A DNA stretch of 64,000 nucleotides, from positions 62,001 to 126,000 of the forward strand of contig NZ_JAFMOW010000062.1 of NCBI RefSeq assembly GCF_019049675.1, in the 5' to 3' direction. Made by a program: the position numbers and the translations under genes. This DNA comes from Rahnella bonaserana (lineage in GTDB: Bacteria; Pseudomonadota; Gammaproteobacteria; Enterobacterales; Enterobacteriaceae). This document shows, one piece after another, positions 61,662 through 64,000 of the stretch. Numbering within the stretch: position 1 is the stretch's first letter; every line of letters starts with the position of its first letter. The notes beneath the pieces were generated by a model. It made no database searches, had not been told where the DNA came from, and saw only the letters and a program-made list of their open reading frames with translations.

Positions 61662-63620
61662 ATGAGCATAAACAAGGCAGCCGGGACTGATGACGCCGGT
61701 AAACTTCTGCGTTTTCAGGCAGCCGCCTCCCACACACGCTGGCTGACCGGACTTATCAACACCATTATGGTGATCAGCAGCGTGTTGTATCTGATATTGC
61801 TGATGCTGTATATGGTTTCTCCGGACTCAGTCTGGCCATGGGTGACCGGCAATATTATGGCTGCCCTGTGGGTTTGTGCCGCCTCTCTGCAATGTGCGCG
61901 CCGCATTACCCGCTGGCGCGGGCAACAGTTTGCACCCCAGGTTGAACCTGTACCGCCGGAAAAATCACCCGCTTTTTTGCATCGGCTGACCTCTTCAGCC
62001 CGGATGCGTCCGCTGCTGCGTTATGTAGATGCGCATGTATTCTTTCAGGCACTTCCTGCATTAGCCGCATTACTTCTCATCGTTCTTTTGTGGCAACTGC
62101 CTTTACCCGCCAGCGAAGCGGGCGAGGCCGGATATTTTGCCGGCGCATTCTTCATACTTTGCGCCTTTGCGGTGCTGGTGCTGGAACGTCACTGGACATT
62201 AAAAAATCCGCGGGAATGGCCGGAAGCTGCAAGACTTGCACCGCTGCTGCGCATGCTGATTGGCGTTTTGCTGCTGAGCGCCGCAGGAGTGATGTTTGAC
62301 CGTGGCACGGCGCTCTGGCCAGCGCATTTGCTGATGCTCACCGGACTTTTACCGGCGCTGGTGGCACTGGAACTTTTCCTGCGCGCGCTGATGGCGCTGT
62401 TTTCGCCGCCGCGTGAGGATAAAGAACCGGCGTTTATCGCGGGCAGTCTGCTGGCGGCACAAATCAGCTGGCCGCCACGTCCGCTCCAGTTTGTGCAGAA
62501 CGAATTACATCAGCATTTTGGTATTGATCTGCGCCAGATCTGGGCATTCCATTTTATCCGCCGCGCGCTGTTACCGTTGGGCGCTCTTTTGTTGCTGACC
62601 GGCTGGTTGCTGACGGGGGTCAGTCAGGTCCCGCTGACTCAGCGGGGGATTTATGAATCCTTCGGGAAACCGGTTGCTGTCAGGCCACCCGGTTTGCATC
62701 TTGGGCTGCCGTGGCCTTTCGGGCATACACAAATGGTCGATAACGGTGAAGTGCATGAACTCACCACCGGCTCGGAAGAACCGGTGACTGCCACGCCAGT
62801 CGAGGTTGCCGATACCGCCGAAGGCCCCGCGCCGGAAAGCGCCAACCGGTTATGGGATTCCAGCCACAGCAGCGACAAATCACAAATTATCGCCAGTGCG
62901 GGTAATGACCGGCAAAGTTTTCAAATCATGGATATGGACGTGCGGTTTGTGTACCGCATCGGCATGAACGATGACGCGGCAATGGCGAGTCTGTATCACA
63001 CCGAAAATATGCCGGTGCTGATCCGCAGTATCGCCAATCAGGTGCTGGTGCATGATTTTTCCTCCCGCACGCTCGACAATCTGCTGGGCAGCGAACAGAC
63101 CCGTCTGGCCGCAGACATCGGGCAAAAAGTGCAACACCAGCTGGATAATCTTCATAGCGGCGTGGAACTGCTGGCGACGGTGATTGAATCCATCCATCCG
63201 CCAGCGGGCGCGGCGGATGCTTACCACGGCGTTCAGGCGGCACAGATTCTGGCACAAAGCGCGATTGCCGGTGAGAGGGGACAGGCCGCGCAGCAGCTCA
63301 ATGCCGCTCAGCAATTTTCACGTCTGGCGCTGGATGCCGCCAGCGCACAAAGTCATGAAAATCTCGATCAGGCGCAGGTGATGGCCTTGCGGTTTAATGC
63401 CGAAAATCAGGCGTATCAGGCCGGCGGGCAGTCTTTCCTGACTGAGCGTTATTTCAGCCAGCTGACACAGGCGATGCAACAGCATCCAAAAGTTTTGATT
63501 GTCGATCACCGTATTGGTGGCGAAACGCCGCCGGTTCTGGACCTGAGAAATTTCACCCTGCCATTTACGCCCGCAGCGGATAAAGCGGCGCATTCTGTTA
63601 AAGCGGAGACTACCCGGTGA
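61662..63620 (+). CDS. HflK-like SPFH protein with a large N-terminal membrane domain
   Basis: A 652-residue protein. The last part (from about residue 318) is an SPFH/band-7 domain similar to HflK: VPLTQRGIYESFGKPV, PGLHLGLPWPFG, then MDVRFVYRIG, followed by an Ala/Gln-rich coiled coil (AAQILAQSAIAGERGQAAQQL). Unlike HflK (about 420 residues, one anchor) it begins with about seven hydrophobic segments (near 26-50, 57-77, 123-145, 155-178, 195-215, 218-245 and 302-322). This makes it a distinct paralogue, not the FtsH partner encoded beside hflX. Its stop overlaps the start of an HflC-like gene by four bases (GTGA). Role unknown. Confidence 0.88.
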   Translation: MSINKAAGTDDAGKLLRFQAAASHTRWLTGLINTIMVISSVLYLILLMLYMVSPDSVWPWVTGNIMAALWVCAASLQCARRITRWRGQQFAPQVEPVPPEKSPAFLHRLTSSARMRPLLRYVDAHVFFQALPALAALLLIVLLWQLPLPASEAGEAGYFAGAFFILCAFAVLVLERHWTLKNPREWPEAARLAPLLRMLIGVLLLSAAGVMFDRGTALWPAHLLMLTGLLPALVALELFLRALMALFSPPREDKEPAFIAGSLLAAQISWPPRPLQFVQNELHQHFGIDLRQIWAFHFIRRALLPLGALLLLTGWLLTGVSQVPLTQRGIYESFGKPVAVRPPGLHLGLPWPFGHTQMVDNGEVHELTTGSEEPVTATPVEVADTAEGPAPESANRLWDSSHSSDKSQIIASAGNDRQSFQIMDMDVRFVYRIGMNDDAAMASLYHTENMPVLIRSIANQVLVHDFSSRTLDNLLGSEQTRLAADIGQKVQHQLDNLHSGVELLATVIESIHPPAGAADAYHGVQAAQILAQSAIAGERGQAAQQLNAAQQFSRLALDAASAQSHENLDQAQVMALRFNAENQAYQAGGQSFLTERYFSQLTQAMQQHPKVLIVDHRIGGETPPVLDLRNFTLPFTPAADKAAHSVKAETTR

Positions 63621-64000
63621 GTGATTCCCAACATACTCAGACCCACGGACACGACCACGGCGCACATGACGGGCATCATCACGGTGGCGGACATCACCAT
63701 CATCACCATCAACATTCAGGTCCTGCTGCGCCGAAATTCTGGCGGCGGGCGACGGTGGCTGTGGTGCTGGTGGCGCTGATAGCCGCGTCTGCCTGTCTGG
63801 TACAGGTGCGTTCTGGCGAAGCAATGGTGATCACCCGATTTGGCGATCCGGTCAGGGTACTGCTCAGACCGGGGCTGGCGTGGCATCTGCCGGTGCCGCT
63901 GGAGACCGCTATTCCGGTGGATTTGCGTATCCGCACCACGTCGAGTGGTTTGCAGGATGTCGGCACGCGCGACGGCCTGCGGATCATCGTGCAGGCCTAT
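63617..64000 (+). CDS. HflC-like SPFH protein with His-rich N-terminus (partial, runs off the window)
   Basis: A frame starting at GTG 63617, coupled to the HflK-like gene, and open to the end of the window (128 codons). The first ~37 residues hold 15 His in clusters, including six in a row at 63692-63709, as in metal-binding tails. A membrane anchor follows (ATVAVVLVALIAASACLV). Then comes the HflC pattern: VRSGEAMVITRFGDPV, PGLAWHLPVPLE, IPVDLRIRTT, RDGLRIIVQAY. The C-terminus is outside the window. Start chosen for the overlap with the previous stop codon; no ATG is available. Confidence 0.85.
   Translation, partial: MSDSQHTQTHGHDHGAHDGHHHGGGHHHHHHQHSGPAAPKFWRRATVAVVLVALIAASACLVQVRSGEAMVITRFGDPVRVLLRPGLAWHLPVPLETAIPVDLRIRTTSSGLQDVGTRDGLRIIVQAY

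Noticed and set aside
1-64000. CRISPR array, integrase, transposase or toxin-antitoxin module
   Set aside because: No regularly spaced repeats and no protein with such motifs were seen in the window.

Overview
The window is chromosomal DNA of a gamma-proteobacterium of the order Enterobacterales. The closest fit by eye is a Yersiniaceae-type genome (Rahnella, Serratia or Ewingella like). The evidence is enterobacterial-type PhoA, Edd, YajD, YchF, EfeUOB and Nlp/SfsB proteins, a textbook PHO box, tandem GntR operators, Fur and FNR boxes, and short AT-rich promoters among GC-richer genes. The species is not certain. No rRNA, tRNA, CRISPR array, transposase or integrase gene was found.

Layout. 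0.1-7.6 kb: a small secreted Met/His/Cys protein, a CorA-type channel, a three-gene tripartite drug-efflux operon (HlyD/EmrA - DHA2 MFS - NodT outer-membrane lipoprotein) and a CDF metal exporter. 7.6-10.6 kb: a 507-bp non-coding element with perfect 23-bp terminal inverted repeats, phoA with its PHO box, a partial relative of the element, and a Ner-like regulator (nlp/sfsB) behind a leader that resembles the P4 CI / P1 C4 antisense-RNA immunity regions. 10.6-22.3 kb: pirin and its LysR regulator, a PhyH dioxygenase, AraC plus alcohol dehydrogenase, TetR plus EamA exporter, a CopD-like protein, a FUSC exporter, a CPA1 antiporter and a DUF1471 stress protein. 22.3-29.7 kb: edd under two GntR operators, a DedA protein and the Fur-type efeUOB iron-uptake operon. 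29.8-38.3 kb: LysR/SDR and LysR/NADP-oxidoreductase divergent pairs flank a soluble NADH:fumarate reductase-like fusion flavoprotein, which is divergent from a C4-dicarboxylate/citrate (DASS) carrier with an FNR box between them. 38.4-43.6 kb: an RpiR-linked ABC uptake operon carrying three DUF1989 proteins and no ATPase gene. 43.7-51.5 kb: nitroreductase, LysR/quinone oxidoreductase pair, OpgD-like protein, TonB siderophore receptor with Fur box, YajD. 51.9-58.2 kb: an AT-rich chaperone-usher fimbrial operon with an IprA/YaiV-like regulator; its chaperone gene has a one-base frameshift. 58.6-64 kb: ychF, a SulP transporter and the start of an HflK-like/HflC-like pair whose second member has a His-rich N-terminus.

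How the genes work together. Several blocks are self-contained modules: efflux (HlyD-MFS-NodT), ferrous iron uptake (EfeU permease, EfeO binding protein, EfeB peroxidase), fumarate use (carrier plus flavoprotein under probable anaerobic control) and uptake plus processing of a small nitrogenous compound (ABC plus DUF1989). Four loci share one architecture: a regulator of the LysR family transcribed away from a small oxidoreductase-type gene. The less conventional parts are the DUF1989/ABC operon, the membrane-anchored HflK/HflC-like pair, the antisense-RNA-like leader of nlp and the 507-bp inverted-repeat element.
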